A stretch of 32,254 nt of DNA from a virus: the IMG/VR virus record IMGVR_UViG_3300032287_001211, positions 1-32,254 of that record; one strand, given 5' to 3'. Below, in pieces: positions 21,869-30,360 of the stretch. Both the position numbers and the translations under genes were made by a program. The notes below the pieces were generated by a model. It worked only from the letters and a program-made list of their open reading frames with translations. It had not been told where the DNA came from and made no database searches. The first letter of the stretch is position 1; each line of letters opens with the position of its first letter.

Positions 21869-22231
21869 ATGGCAAGAGAAGACAATTTAATACCATATAA
21901 AAAAGGACAATCGGGAAACCCAAAGGGGCGTCCTATTGGCGCACTTGGTAGTAAAACCATTTTACAAAAGTATTTAAACCTAACTACACAAGCCGAAAAC
22001 CCAATAACAAATGAAATTGAAAATTTAACGATTGCCGAACAAATGCACCTTAAGCAAGTCGCAAAAGCAATCGAGGGCGATCTTTATTCATACAAAGAAA
22101 TTATCGACCGTTTAGAGGGTAAAACAATAAGCGTTCAAGAAATCAAACAAGAAATCACACAAAAGACGTTGCGCGTTGGTTACGGCGAAGACGACGAACA
22201 AGAAGCGGACGAAGACAACAACAATGGATAA
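21869..22231 (+). CDS. Terminase small subunit-like protein (DUF5681-type)
   Basis: The 120-residue protein has the motif 'YKKGQSGNPKGRPIGALGSK' (10-29), the DUF5681-like pattern found in small proteins directly upstream of large terminases. A helical part ('LTIAEQMHLKQVAKAIEGDL') and a very acidic tail follow. Its end overlaps the large terminase start by 8 bases. It probably recognises the packaging site and regulates the ATPase. Confidence 0.75.
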   Translation: MAREDNLIPYKKGQSGNPKGRPIGALGSKTILQKYLNLTTQAENPITNEIENLTIAEQMHLKQVAKAIEGDLYSYKEIIDRLEGKTISVQEIKQEITQKTLRVGYGEDDEQEADEDNNNG

Positions 22232-23687
22232 AATCGATTTTAACCCTAAATTATTTAACAACCTGTATTGGCATTTACTAAAATATTTTAGCAATGCCAA
22301 TTTTCGTTTTGTATGGGTTTACGGCGGTTCGTCAAGTTCCAAAACATTTTCAATAGTACAACTTCAAATTGTTTTAATGTTATCAGGCAAAGAAGAAAAC
22401 GCATTGATCCTGAGAAAATACGCAAGCGATATTCGCGACAGTATTTTCGCAGACTTTAAAGGCGTAATTTCGGCGTGGGGTTTAAATGATTTATTTATAA
22501 TACAACAAAATTACATAGTTTGCGTTCCAACGGGTTCGTTTGTTCGTTTTCGTGGTTTGGACGACAGCGAAAAGGTAAAAGGTATTTCACAATTCAAACG
22601 CGTAATCATGGAAGAAATTTCACAGTTTGAGGAATTGGATTTTAAGCAAATTAAAAAACGTTTAAGGGGACGCGTAGGTCAACAAATTATCGGAATATTT
22701 AACCCAATTAGTGAGCAACATTGGATCAAAGAAAATGTTTTCGATAAGGAACTTTTAACAGATATTGAAAGTAATATTTGCCAAATGCAAATAAACGACG
22801 CAGGCGATACGATAATTTTGAAAACAAACTATTTAGACAATAAATATATTGTCGGCGAATTTGACGACGACGGAAAACAAATTGGCGGGTTTGTAGATAC
22901 GCATGTAATAAATGATTTTGAAAAAGATAAAATAAACGATTTTAATTATTATCAAATTTACGGCTTAGGTAATTGGGGGAAACTTCGAACGGGCGGGGAA
23001 TTTTGGAAAGATTTTCAAACCGACAAACACGTTACCACAAAAGGTTGGAACGAAGATTTACCGATACATTTGACATGGGACGAAAACGTTAACCCACATA
23101 TTACATGTTTAGTTTGGCAAATTAACGGTAAAGAAGCAATACAAATTGACGAAATATGTTTGCCCGATCCGCGAAATAGAGTTTTAGACGCATGCAACGA
23201 ATTTAAACAGCGTTACCCTGTTGGTAGGGTCAAAGGTTTATTTCTTTATGGCGACCGAACCAGCATAAAAGAAGACACCAAGTTGGCAAAGGGTGAAAAC
23301 TTTTATACTAAAATACAACAAAACTTGACGGACTATTTACCGCGCTTAAGAATGCAAAGCGTTAACCCAAGCGTCGCACAGTCAGGCGGTTTCATAAATG
23401 AAATTTATCGCAATTGTTTTGAAAATATAACTATCTTTGTAAATGATAAATGTAAGAAAAGCCTTTTTGATTATCAATATGCATTGGAAGACAGCGACGG
23501 AACAATAAAGAAATCAAAGAAAACAAACCCAATAACAAAGGTAAGTTATGAAGAGTTTGGGCATTGTAGCGACGCAAAGCGTTATTTTATAACAGTAGCA
23601 TTTGCAACGGAATATCAAAACTATTTAAGGGGCGGGCGAAAGTCTACAATATCAATTGGAAGAAATAAAACAAAATCAGGTTATTAA
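22224..23687 (+). CDS. terL: Terminase large subunit
   Basis: I choose ATG at 22224; the longer frame from 22176 lies inside the small terminase. The 487-residue protein has an ATPase domain with the P-loop 'VYGGSSSSKTFS' (32-43), Walker B 'RVIMEEISQFEE' (126-137, catalytic Glu131) and 'QQIIGIFNPISE' as motif III. The nuclease domain shows 'LTWDENVNPH' (Asp286) and 'GLFLYGDRTS' (Asp344), with a late 'HCSDAKRYF'. The P-loop lacks the usual Gly before Lys, having Ser instead. The protein powers DNA packaging and cuts the concatemer. Circular permutation would fit headful packaging. Confidence 0.92.
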   Translation: MDKIDFNPKLFNNLYWHLLKYFSNANFRFVWVYGGSSSSKTFSIVQLQIVLMLSGKEENALILRKYASDIRDSIFADFKGVISAWGLNDLFIIQQNYIVCVPTGSFVRFRGLDDSEKVKGISQFKRVIMEEISQFEELDFKQIKKRLRGRVGQQIIGIFNPISEQHWIKENVFDKELLTDIESNICQMQINDAGDTIILKTNYLDNKYIVGEFDDDGKQIGGFVDTHVINDFEKDKINDFNYYQIYGLGNWGKLRTGGEFWKDFQTDKHVTTKGWNEDLPIHLTWDENVNPHITCLVWQINGKEAIQIDEICLPDPRNRVLDACNEFKQRYPVGRVKGLFLYGDRTSIKEDTKLAKGENFYTKIQQNLTDYLPRLRMQSVNPSVAQSGGFINEIYRNCFENITIFVNDKCKKSLFDYQYALEDSDGTIKKSKKTNPITKVSYEEFGHCSDAKRYFITVAFATEYQNYLRGGRKSTISIGRNKTKSGY

Positions 23688-23753
23688 AATGAATAGATTT
23701 GTTTTTAAAATGTATTTAACATTTATTTTAGTAATTCATAAAATTAAAAGATT

Positions 23754-24164
23754 ATGGCATATTTAAGCCCTAGCGATTTTTTATTGCAAATTCAAGACGT
23801 AAACTTGCAACAAATAATTAATTCAAACGTAGCAATTAGAGAAAACGCAGAACTTTTGGCACAAGCCGAAGCGCGTTCGTTCTTAATACAGAAATACGAC
23901 TTTGACGCCGAGTTGGCAAAGACGGGAACAAATAGAGACCCGCAGTTGTTAGCATACGTTATTGATATTGCATTGTATCACCTACACAGTAGAATTGCAC
24001 CGCGCAACGTTCCTGAATTAAGACAGACACGCTATGACAACGCGATTGCGTGGTTAAAAATGTGCGCATTTGGAGACGTAACACCAAAGTTATTGCCAAA
24101 AGCACCAGCGCAAGGCAACCGCATAAGATACGGCGGGAACACTAAAAAAATAAACCAATACTAA
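23754..24164 (+). CDS. Mu gp36-like (DUF1320) head-tail connector protein
   Basis: The 136-residue helical protein fits DUF1320: 'YLSPSDFLLQIQDVNLQQII' at the start, 'IQKYDFDAEL', 'RDPQLLAYVIDIALYHLHSR' (about 61-80) and 'RYDNAIAWLKMCAFGDVTPK'. In Mu, gp36 is encoded after the capsid gene and thought to be a neck or completion protein. Here it sits between terminase and portal. The basic tail 'RIRYGGNTKK' is common in the family. Confidence 0.8.
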   Translation: MAYLSPSDFLLQIQDVNLQQIINSNVAIRENAELLAQAEARSFLIQKYDFDAELAKTGTNRDPQLLAYVIDIALYHLHSRIAPRNVPELRQTRYDNAIAWLKMCAFGDVTPKLLPKAPAQGNRIRYGGNTKKINQY

Positions 24165-24166
24165 AA

Positions 24167-25465
24167 ATGGGATTAATTGACAAATCAGTAAAAGGATTTA
24201 GAAATCTTTTTAATTATACGCAAATTTTAGCACCGCAAGAAAACAACCCTAAAAATTTAGGTTCGCGAGTAATGCCTTTACAATTACAACGTATTAAACA
24301 GGACACGTTAACGTGGCGCGAGGGAATAGAAGAAGCCGAAAGGGCTTATGTTCCATTTAGGGTAAAAATGCAGGAAACTTTTGTCGATACAATTTTGAAC
24401 GGTCACGTTTCGGCATGTATTGAACGAAGAAAAGATTTGACATTATTACGTGACTGGCAAATATGTAACCCCGACGGAACCATAAACGAAGACGTTGAAT
24501 TGATCTTAAATTCCGCATGGTTTAATAAATTTATGTCGTTTTCATTGGACGCATTATTTTTTGGTTATACACTTGTAAGTTTGGGAGACATTAAAGACGG
24601 TAAATTTGAAGACATTGAAGTCATTAAACGTTGGAATATTTCACCAGATCGCAAGGTCGTTTCAATGGTTCCTTATGATACAAACGGAATAAGTTTTGAA
24701 GATGAACAATATAAAAACTGGCATGTTTATATTAAAACCGTTAACGATATTGGTTCGTCAAAATGTGGGTTCGGTTTACTTTATTCAGTTGCATTGTACG
24801 AAATATTTTTGCGTAACCTATTGGGTTATAATGGTGACTTTGTCGAATTATATTCACAACCTTATAGAATAGGTAAAACAAACAAAACACAAGGTATTGA
24901 ACGCGACGAGTTCGAAAATGCAGTTGCAAACATGGGGTCGGCTGGTTACGCTATTTTAGACGCAATGGACGACACAATAGAATTTTTAGATAGTTCGTTG
25001 GGCGGTTCAGGATATAAAGGTTACGCCGATTTGGAAGCGCGTATCGAAAAGAAAATTTCAAAATTAATTTTAGGACACGCCGACGCATTAGACAGCACAG
25101 CGGGCAAAATTGGATCCAGTCAAGGCGAGGAAAGCCCAACAGCGCAAGCCTTAGAAGACAAACAAACAAAAGACGGCGTATTTATTACAGACGTTATAAA
25201 TTGCGAGTTATTGCCGAGACTTAGAAAATTAGGGTTTGCAATTCCCGACGGCGTAATGTTTGAATTTAAAAACGATAGCGAACAACACGAAAACAATAAC
25301 AGTATTGTTGACATGGCGGTTAAAATTAAACAGGCGGGGTTACAAATGGATAAAGAATACTTCGAAGAACAAACAGGAATTAAATTATTTGATTTGCCAG
25401 CCGTTGCGTCAAGTCCAAGCCCAAGTCAAAGCGTTAAAAACAGACTGGAAAATTTATACAAATAA
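24167..25465 (+). CDS. Portal protein (DUF935, Mu gp29-like)
   Basis: The 432-residue protein has DUF935 features: 'DTILNGHVSACIERRKDLTL' (about 67-86) followed by 'RDWQI', 'FGYTLVSLGDI', 'VIKRWNISPDRKVV', and 'RDEFENAVANMGSAGYAIL' in the C-terminal half, with 'KISKLILGHADALDSTAGK' near 295-315. It is somewhat shorter than Mu gp29 (about 510). The dodecameric portal forms the DNA channel of the head. It precedes the MuF gene with no gap, the usual portal-MuF pair. Confidence 0.85.
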   Translation: MGLIDKSVKGFRNLFNYTQILAPQENNPKNLGSRVMPLQLQRIKQDTLTWREGIEEAERAYVPFRVKMQETFVDTILNGHVSACIERRKDLTLLRDWQICNPDGTINEDVELILNSAWFNKFMSFSLDALFFGYTLVSLGDIKDGKFEDIEVIKRWNISPDRKVVSMVPYDTNGISFEDEQYKNWHVYIKTVNDIGSSKCGFGLLYSVALYEIFLRNLLGYNGDFVELYSQPYRIGKTNKTQGIERDEFENAVANMGSAGYAILDAMDDTIEFLDSSLGGSGYKGYADLEARIEKKISKLILGHADALDSTAGKIGSSQGEESPTAQALEDKQTKDGVFITDVINCELLPRLRKLGFAIPDGVMFEFKNDSEQHENNNSIVDMAVKIKQAGLQMDKEYFEEQTGIKLFDLPAVASSPSPSQSVKNRLENLYK

Positions 25466-26917
25466 ATGAATTTCACACAACAACAAATCGACGCATTAAT
25501 TGAGGGGGTTTATAACGGGACAATTACGACCCGTGATTTGCCCGTCAATTTATACAATGCAATTTCGACAAAATTGTTGTCAGCGTTGGGAAGCGTCGAG
25601 GGGTCACCAAGCAAAAGTCTTTTAAACCAATTGAGTGAAAATATTTATATGTTTTCAGGGGCTAAGGTTTACCAACAAATACAGGACATCAGTTTGCTAG
25701 GTAACGACGAAAATATAAAATCGTTTGCAAATTTTCGAGACGAAGCGTTGGGAATTTACGATCAATACAATAAAAATTGGCTCGAAACTGAATACAGCAC
25801 CGCAATAGGTCAAGCGCAAAGCGCTACACGTTGGGAACAAATAGAACAACAAAAAAAGGAATTACCATATTTACAATATAGCGCGGTAATGGATCCAAAC
25901 ACGTCGGATATTTGTATACCATTGGACGGGGTTTGTTTACCAGTTGAAGACCCGTTCTGGGACATTAACACACCGTTAAACCATTTTAATTGTCGTTGTA
26001 CTGTTATACAATTTGACAAAACAGACGCAACCGAAGCGGGTATCACTTCAAAAGAAGAAGCCGACAGGGCAACGGCGGAAGTTTCAGAAAAAAGACAACC
26101 ATTATTTGAGGGTAACAGCGGAAGAGATAGGGTAATTTTTAATAAAGAACACCCGTATTTTGAAGTACCAAAAGCCGACAGGGAATTTGCAAAAGAAAAT
26201 TTCGGGTTGCCAATTCCGCAACTTGAAGGAGTTTTCACACCAGCGAAAACAATCGACGGAGCGAAAACAAATATTTTAAATATATTTGAACAAAACTTAG
26301 GAATAAAAGGAAAAGGAATACAATTCGCCGACGATTTAACATTGGCGGATATTAATTCTAGAAGCGAACAATTATATAAATTAACAAGCGAATACAACAC
26401 GGCATTTAGTAAGGTTTCAGAACCTACAATATTATTTCAATCGACAGCACGAACGTACGGAAGTGTCGAATATTGGTTCGACGGAAAATTGGAAAAATTA
26501 AATTTCGGAAATAAATTTAATCCAGCAAGGGCGACAGAGGAACGCGCTTCATTTATAGACGGTTTTATAAAGACCGCCGACAAATCAAAAGTAGATTTAA
26601 AAAACTTAAATATTTCTACATTAACACATGAATTTGCGCACGTGATTTCGGTTACTAATATAAGCACAAATTATGACGGTTACAGTCCGTTTTGGGCAGA
26701 AATGAGCAGTTTAAAAAGAAGTTATACAAATGAAACGAGAAAATTGTTTAAGGCAAAAAACTTTGAAGCATTAGACAAATTGTATTTAGGGGATTATGCG
26801 CAAACAAATATTAAAGAATTTATGGCGGAGGGGTTCACGGAATATAAACTAAAAACAAACCCGTCAAAATACGCGGAAAAAATAGGACAAACAATTGATA
26901 AATACTTTAAAAAATAA
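25466..26917 (+). CDS. MuF head morphogenesis protein with C-terminal zincin-like domain
   Basis: The N-terminal 215 residues of this 483-residue protein are a MuF/SPP1 gp7-like domain: helical start, 'YSTAIGQAQSATRWEQI', then the signature 'DICIPLDGVCLP' and 'PLNHFNCRC' (148-178). About residues 255-483 form a second domain unlike a plain MuF tail. It has 'LTHEFAHVISV' with HEFAH at 388-392 (a HExxH zinc motif) and 'IKEFMAEGFTEYK' at 449-461, where a Glu could be the third ligand, as in zincin domains of polyvalent phage proteins. It may be injected with DNA, or act in the head. Known MuF-C fusions carry toxin domains. Confidence 0.82.
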   Translation: MNFTQQQIDALIEGVYNGTITTRDLPVNLYNAISTKLLSALGSVEGSPSKSLLNQLSENIYMFSGAKVYQQIQDISLLGNDENIKSFANFRDEALGIYDQYNKNWLETEYSTAIGQAQSATRWEQIEQQKKELPYLQYSAVMDPNTSDICIPLDGVCLPVEDPFWDINTPLNHFNCRCTVIQFDKTDATEAGITSKEEADRATAEVSEKRQPLFEGNSGRDRVIFNKEHPYFEVPKADREFAKENFGLPIPQLEGVFTPAKTIDGAKTNILNIFEQNLGIKGKGIQFADDLTLADINSRSEQLYKLTSEYNTAFSKVSEPTILFQSTARTYGSVEYWFDGKLEKLNFGNKFNPARATEERASFIDGFIKTADKSKVDLKNLNISTLTHEFAHVISVTNISTNYDGYSPFWAEMSSLKRSYTNETRKLFKAKNFEALDKLYLGDYAQTNIKEFMAEGFTEYKLKTNPSKYAEKIGQTIDKYFKK

Positions 26918-26923
26918 AAAATT

Positions 26924-27103
26924 ATGGAAGCAACGGAATTAATTTGTTTTAAATGCAAAAATTTTAGAAGATTTACAGGCGACGGGGGTTGCAATGCGTT
27001 TCCCGACGGAATACCAGACGAAATAGCTTCAGGGGAAAACGAACACAAAAAACCATTAAAAGAACAAAAAAACGACATCGTTTTTGAACCAATAAAGGAA
27101 TAA
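26924..27103 (+). CDS. Small Cys-containing protein in the head cluster
   Basis: The 59-residue protein has 'CFKCKNFRRF' (Cys8, Cys11) and 'GDGGCNAFPDGIPDEIASGE' (Cys23), followed by an acidic segment and 'DIVFEP'. I recall small phage proteins with C-x-x-C, then C-x-A-F-P-x-G-I-P, near head genes, without a defined role. It may bind a metal together with His41. Gap and leader to both neighbours are normal. Confidence 0.6.
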   Translation: MEATELICFKCKNFRRFTGDGGCNAFPDGIPDEIASGENEHKKPLKEQKNDIVFEPIKE

Positions 27104-27110
27104 TAATACA

Positions 27111-27557
27111 ATGGCAAGCCAGTTTGATTTTAGACGTGTTCAATTAAGATTAAAAGAAGCCGAACAGGGCTTGTCTTTGGCATTGGCAAACATTGCAAAG
27201 AATGAATTTTTAAACAATTTCAGGGATCAGGGTTTTAACGGTCAAAAGTGGAAAGAAGTTCAAAGACGTACCGCAGGGACGAAAGCATACAGAGGGAATA
27301 AAGACGCAGGAAAAAGAACCCGCGCAATATTGCAAGGTAAAGGATCAGGACGTTTAAGAAAAGACGTTGCAAATTCAGTAAGTAGCGGAATAAAAAACAG
27401 CGAATTAAGTTATACATTAGTAGTTGACAATGAATATGCGAGTTATCACAACGACGGTACTTCAAAAATACCAAAAAGGCAATTTGTCGGAATGACTGAA
27501 AACCTAAATAAAAAGATTTTAAATAAAATAAACGAAAAATTTTCTAAAATATGGTAA
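27111..27557 (+). CDS. Mu gpG-like virion morphogenesis protein
   Basis: The 148-residue protein is of the phage virion morphogenesis (Phage_tail_S) type: 'FLNNFRDQGFNGQKWKEVQR' (about 29-48), 'RAILQGKGSGRLRKDV', 'VVDNEYASYHNDGTSKIPKR' (about 103-122) and 'QFVGMTENL'. The 'YA.YHN.GT...P.R.F.G' pattern is diagnostic. Mu gpG and P2 gpS act in tail completion and head-tail joining. It overlaps the next gene by 7 bases. Confidence 0.88.
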   Translation: MASQFDFRRVQLRLKEAEQGLSLALANIAKNEFLNNFRDQGFNGQKWKEVQRRTAGTKAYRGNKDAGKRTRAILQGKGSGRLRKDVANSVSSGIKNSELSYTLVVDNEYASYHNDGTSKIPKRQFVGMTENLNKKILNKINEKFSKIW

Positions 27558-28021
27558 ACGTAATAAATGAAATTGTCACACAACTTCGCACAATTACTGA
27601 ATTAAAATTGGTTACAATTTGGAATAATCAATTTAATTATATGGACGACGGCGAAATATATTCTTTTCCTTTTCCATGCGCATTTGTTGAAATAAGCGCA
27701 GAGGGTTTCGAACAATTAGGTAATAATTATCAGGCAACGGACATAGTGGTAAAAGTTCATATTGGTAATGATTTTTACAATGGTTCAAACATCGACGAAA
27801 ATTTAACTATCTTTGTACTTCGAGACTTAGTAGTAAAGAAGTTGTCACGTTTCAAGCCAACAACCGCAGGGGACTTAGTAAAGAAAAGTGAAAAACAAGA
27901 CTTTCAACACTCAAATGTTTATCATTACGAAATTGATTTTATAACGCATTATGTAGATACTACAAACGCAACTATTGACACAATAAAAGCACCGCCAACA
28001 GCGTTGCAAATAAACAAATAA
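27551..28021 (+). CDS. Tail completion/terminator protein (Mu gp37-like)
   Basis: The 156-residue protein follows gpG with a 7-base overlap, as Mu gp37-like proteins follow gp36 and as tail terminators follow completion proteins. The beta-rich middle 'YSFPFPCAFVEISAEGFEQL' and 'DIVVKVHIGNDFYNG' and the end 'FQHSNVYHYEIDFITHYVDT' have the pattern of tail-terminator folds (gpU-like). The exact family is uncertain. Confidence 0.65.
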   Translation: MVNVINEIVTQLRTITELKLVTIWNNQFNYMDDGEIYSFPFPCAFVEISAEGFEQLGNNYQATDIVVKVHIGNDFYNGSNIDENLTIFVLRDLVVKKLSRFKPTTAGDLVKKSEKQDFQHSNVYHYEIDFITHYVDTTNATIDTIKAPPTALQINK

Positions 28022-28022
28022 A

Positions 28023-28865
28023 ATGGCAAGAACAATTGAACAAATACAGGCGGGAATAATTACAGACATACAAGCAACGCCAGAACTAGCAGAAGCGAAC
28101 AGCACCAGCAGGCGCGCAATTTGGCGTTTATTTGCTTACGTGCAAGCGTCCGCAATATTATTATTAGAACAAATTATCGACGTTTTTAAGGCGGAAAATG
28201 ATTTGAAAATAAGTAAAGCAATACCAGCGACCGCAAGTTGGTTAAACGCAAAAGTTTTTGAGTTTCAATATTCAGCAACGAACCCGCAAATAGTTCAATT
28301 AGTAAACTTTGCACCTGTTTACCCTGTTATTGATCCGTCGTTGCGTTTAATTTCGCGTTGTTCTGTTGTTACTACATTATCAAACCAAGTTATTTTGAAA
28401 GTAGCAAAGCAAGAACCGCCAATCGCATTAACATCGACTGAATTAAATTCGTTGCAATCTTATATTAATCAAATTGGAATTATTGGAGTTAATTATAATT
28501 GTCAAAGTTTAACATCGGATAAATTATACATTGACGCCGAAGTATATTTCGACGGTCAATATAGTACGGTAATTTCTGGTACTGTAATAAACGCGATCAA
28601 TACATTTTTATCGAATTTATCTTTTAACGGAATTTTAAAAGTATCGGACATCGAGTTGGCAATTAGAAACGTTGTCGGAGTTAACGACGTATTATTGAAA
28701 AATGTTAAAATGCGAAGCGACGCGACAGGATTTAACGACGGAACATTTTTAATTCAAAATAATACGGTTATTTCTAGAATATTCCCGACAATTTCGGGTT
28801 ACATTGTAGGGGAAACAACAACAGGAAACACGTTCACGGACAAATTAACATTTATTGCGAATTAA
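28023..28865 (+). CDS. Baseplate wedge J-like protein (Mu gp47-like)
   Basis: The 280-residue protein begins with a helical part including 'NSTSRRAIWRLFAYVQASAI' (about 26-45), then shows J-like strands and a late 'SDIELAIRNVVGVNDVLLKN' (about 211-230), the known 'V....I...IGV.DV' ending of J proteins. It probably links hub to fibre network. The next gene overlaps by one base (TAATG), and the J-I-fibre order matches P2 and Mu. Confidence 0.78.
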   Translation: MARTIEQIQAGIITDIQATPELAEANSTSRRAIWRLFAYVQASAILLLEQIIDVFKAENDLKISKAIPATASWLNAKVFEFQYSATNPQIVQLVNFAPVYPVIDPSLRLISRCSVVTTLSNQVILKVAKQEPPIALTSTELNSLQSYINQIGIIGVNYNCQSLTSDKLYIDAEVYFDGQYSTVISGTVINAINTFLSNLSFNGILKVSDIELAIRNVVGVNDVLLKNVKMRSDATGFNDGTFLIQNNTVISRIFPTISGYIVGETTTGNTFTDKLTFIAN

Positions 28866-29533
28866 TGTATAATTTAGATTATAACACAACAATTGAAAGT
28901 TTATTGGTTCCCGATAAAAGAACCAAAAAAACCGTTGCTTTTAACAAATCATTAGTTGCAGGAATTGCAAACAATCATGATTTATTATTTTCAACTTATA
29001 AAGATTATACAATTTTACCTAATTGGACGGCTGGGACTTATGCAAAAAACGCGTTGGTAAAATATGGTAAAAGTATTTTTCAAAGCGTTGAAAGTTCAAA
29101 CACAACACAACCGACGCAATCGGACAAATGGATTTTAGTTTCAGATAACTTTTTGGGTTCCGATTTTCGTTTAAGTATTACAGGGTCAAAATTAAATTTA
29201 GAACACGCATTAAACGTTTGGTTTGGAACTGTTTTCAGACAGCCAAGCGCAGGCAATAGCGACATTTATTTGATAACAAATAATATTGTACCAATTCCAG
29301 TTTTTAGGGTTGGAATTAATGAATTTGAAAGCACCGCAGTTGGAACCAATACCAGCGAACAATTAGTAATTAATTCATATAGCTTTTTGACACAATACAA
29401 TTTATCAATAAACGTTCCGTCGGCTTTGTTTTTATCATTAGGAACAACAAACGAAGTTCGTAATTCAATTATAAGAAGTTTCGCAGACAAATACATTAAC
29501 GCAGGTTTAACCTACCAAATTATACCATATTAA
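28865..29533 (+). CDS. Tail protein I-like (Mu gp48-like) with carbohydrate-binding-like insert
   Basis: The 222-residue protein follows J as gpI/gp48 does. After about 50 residues it has an insert 'WTAGTYAKNALVKYGKSIFQ' (54-73), closed by 'TQPTQSDKWILVS' (81-93). The Trp-x-x-G-x-Tyr-x-x-x-x-x-Val-x-Tyr ... P-x-x-x-x-x-W pattern is that of small chitin-binding-type (CBM5/12-like) modules often seen in phage baseplate and fibre proteins. The rest holds J-arm-like strands. It may touch surface glycans during adsorption. Confidence 0.65.
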   Translation: MYNLDYNTTIESLLVPDKRTKKTVAFNKSLVAGIANNHDLLFSTYKDYTILPNWTAGTYAKNALVKYGKSIFQSVESSNTTQPTQSDKWILVSDNFLGSDFRLSITGSKLNLEHALNVWFGTVFRQPSAGNSDIYLITNNIVPIPVFRVGINEFESTAVGTNTSEQLVINSYSFLTQYNLSINVPSALFLSLGTTNEVRNSIIRSFADKYINAGLTYQIIPY

Positions 29534-29534
29534 A

Positions 29535-30356
29535 ATGAAAAGATTAAATACATCGCCGATCACTAGTTCAAACGCAATGCCTGTAAAATCAGGAACGTTG
29601 CAATTTATACAGGACGCGCACAAAGAGACAACCGCAAATATTTTAACAAATATTATTCCGAACCCGTTACCAGATACAATATATATTTTGTCAGGTTGCG
29701 TTAATTTTGGGGCTTTGCCCGTGCATAATTTATCTTCTGGGGTATTATATTGTAACGGTGAAGTTTTTAACTTTGACGGGGCAAATTTTGTTTTGTCAGG
29801 TTTACAGAAAGCCTATGCAAGAATTGAAACGACGCAATACATAACAAACGCCGACCCCGTACAATTTACGGACGGAGTTAGCCGTAACGTTCACGATATT
29901 AGGAAAATTGTTATTGAAAATACGACAACAAGTTCGGGACTACCTGAATTTAAAGATTTTATTTTAATAAACAATTGGTTAAAAGGAGACACAAAAGAAG
30001 TTGTTTGCGACGCTACATATTTAAACACTTATTTTGACGGTACAGGTTTGGGACGTTTGGAGCGTTTGGGTTGGGCAATAATGAACGGTAACAACGGAAC
30101 GCCAAACGATAACGGAAAAGTTGTTATTTCTTATGGTTCAAGTTATACGACATTAGGAGCAAGCGCAGGAGCGACAACAACAACCATTGTAGGGGCAAAT
30201 TTACCAAGTCGAGACATTAGAGACGTAGTAAACGGAAGTACTTACGACGCAGACGTTGTTAAAACAGCTGGGGGGGTTGCAGGCACAACAGCAAGCGCAA
30301 CGCCAATAAATATAATGCAACCTTATGTGGTTCGTTTAAGAATAATGAAATTATAA
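29535..30356 (+). CDS. Tail fibre/collar-like protein
   Basis: The 273-residue protein begins 'NTSPITSSNAMPVKSGTLQF' followed by 'IQDAHKE', a start I associate with short fibre genes of flavobacterial phages. The middle holds beta-rich parts ('GVLYCNGEVFNF', 'YARIETTQYI'). The end, 'LGWAIMNGNNGTPNDNGKVV' (178-197), 'GAGATTTTI'-like Gly/Thr stretch and 'NIMQPYVVRLRIMKL', is close to the phage tail collar pattern (W..CNG..GTPDL.G....G, ending in P.....Y.....). It may be a second receptor-binding fibre. Confidence 0.7.
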   Translation: MKRLNTSPITSSNAMPVKSGTLQFIQDAHKETTANILTNIIPNPLPDTIYILSGCVNFGALPVHNLSSGVLYCNGEVFNFDGANFVLSGLQKAYARIETTQYITNADPVQFTDGVSRNVHDIRKIVIENTTTSSGLPEFKDFILINNWLKGDTKEVVCDATYLNTYFDGTGLGRLERLGWAIMNGNNGTPNDNGKVVISYGSSYTTLGASAGATTTTIVGANLPSRDIRDVVNGSTYDADVVKTAGGVAGTTASATPINIMQPYVVRLRIMKL

Positions 30357-30360
30357 AAAA

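Noticed and set aside
23430-23450. TATCTTTG inside the terminase gene as a promoter
   Set aside because: The -7 element is present, but there is no TTG at the right distance and it is deep inside a gene with no new unit behind it.
23689-23766. 25-codon hydrophobic frame between terminase and gp36-like genes (MNRFVFKMYLTF...)
   Set aside because: It is very short, overlaps the next start by 13 bases and has no clear leader; A/T-rich gaps give such frames by chance. It cannot be fully excluded.
25810-26400. Minus-strand frame of 196 codons opposite the MuF gene
   Set aside because: It lies wholly within a well-supported + strand gene, is rich in Ser, Phe and Cys as usual for the reverse of AT-rich genes, and has no leader or partner.
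27800-27820. TATCTTTG inside the gp37-like gene as a promoter
   Set aside because: It is in coding sequence without a suitable -33 element; a chance match in AT-rich DNA.
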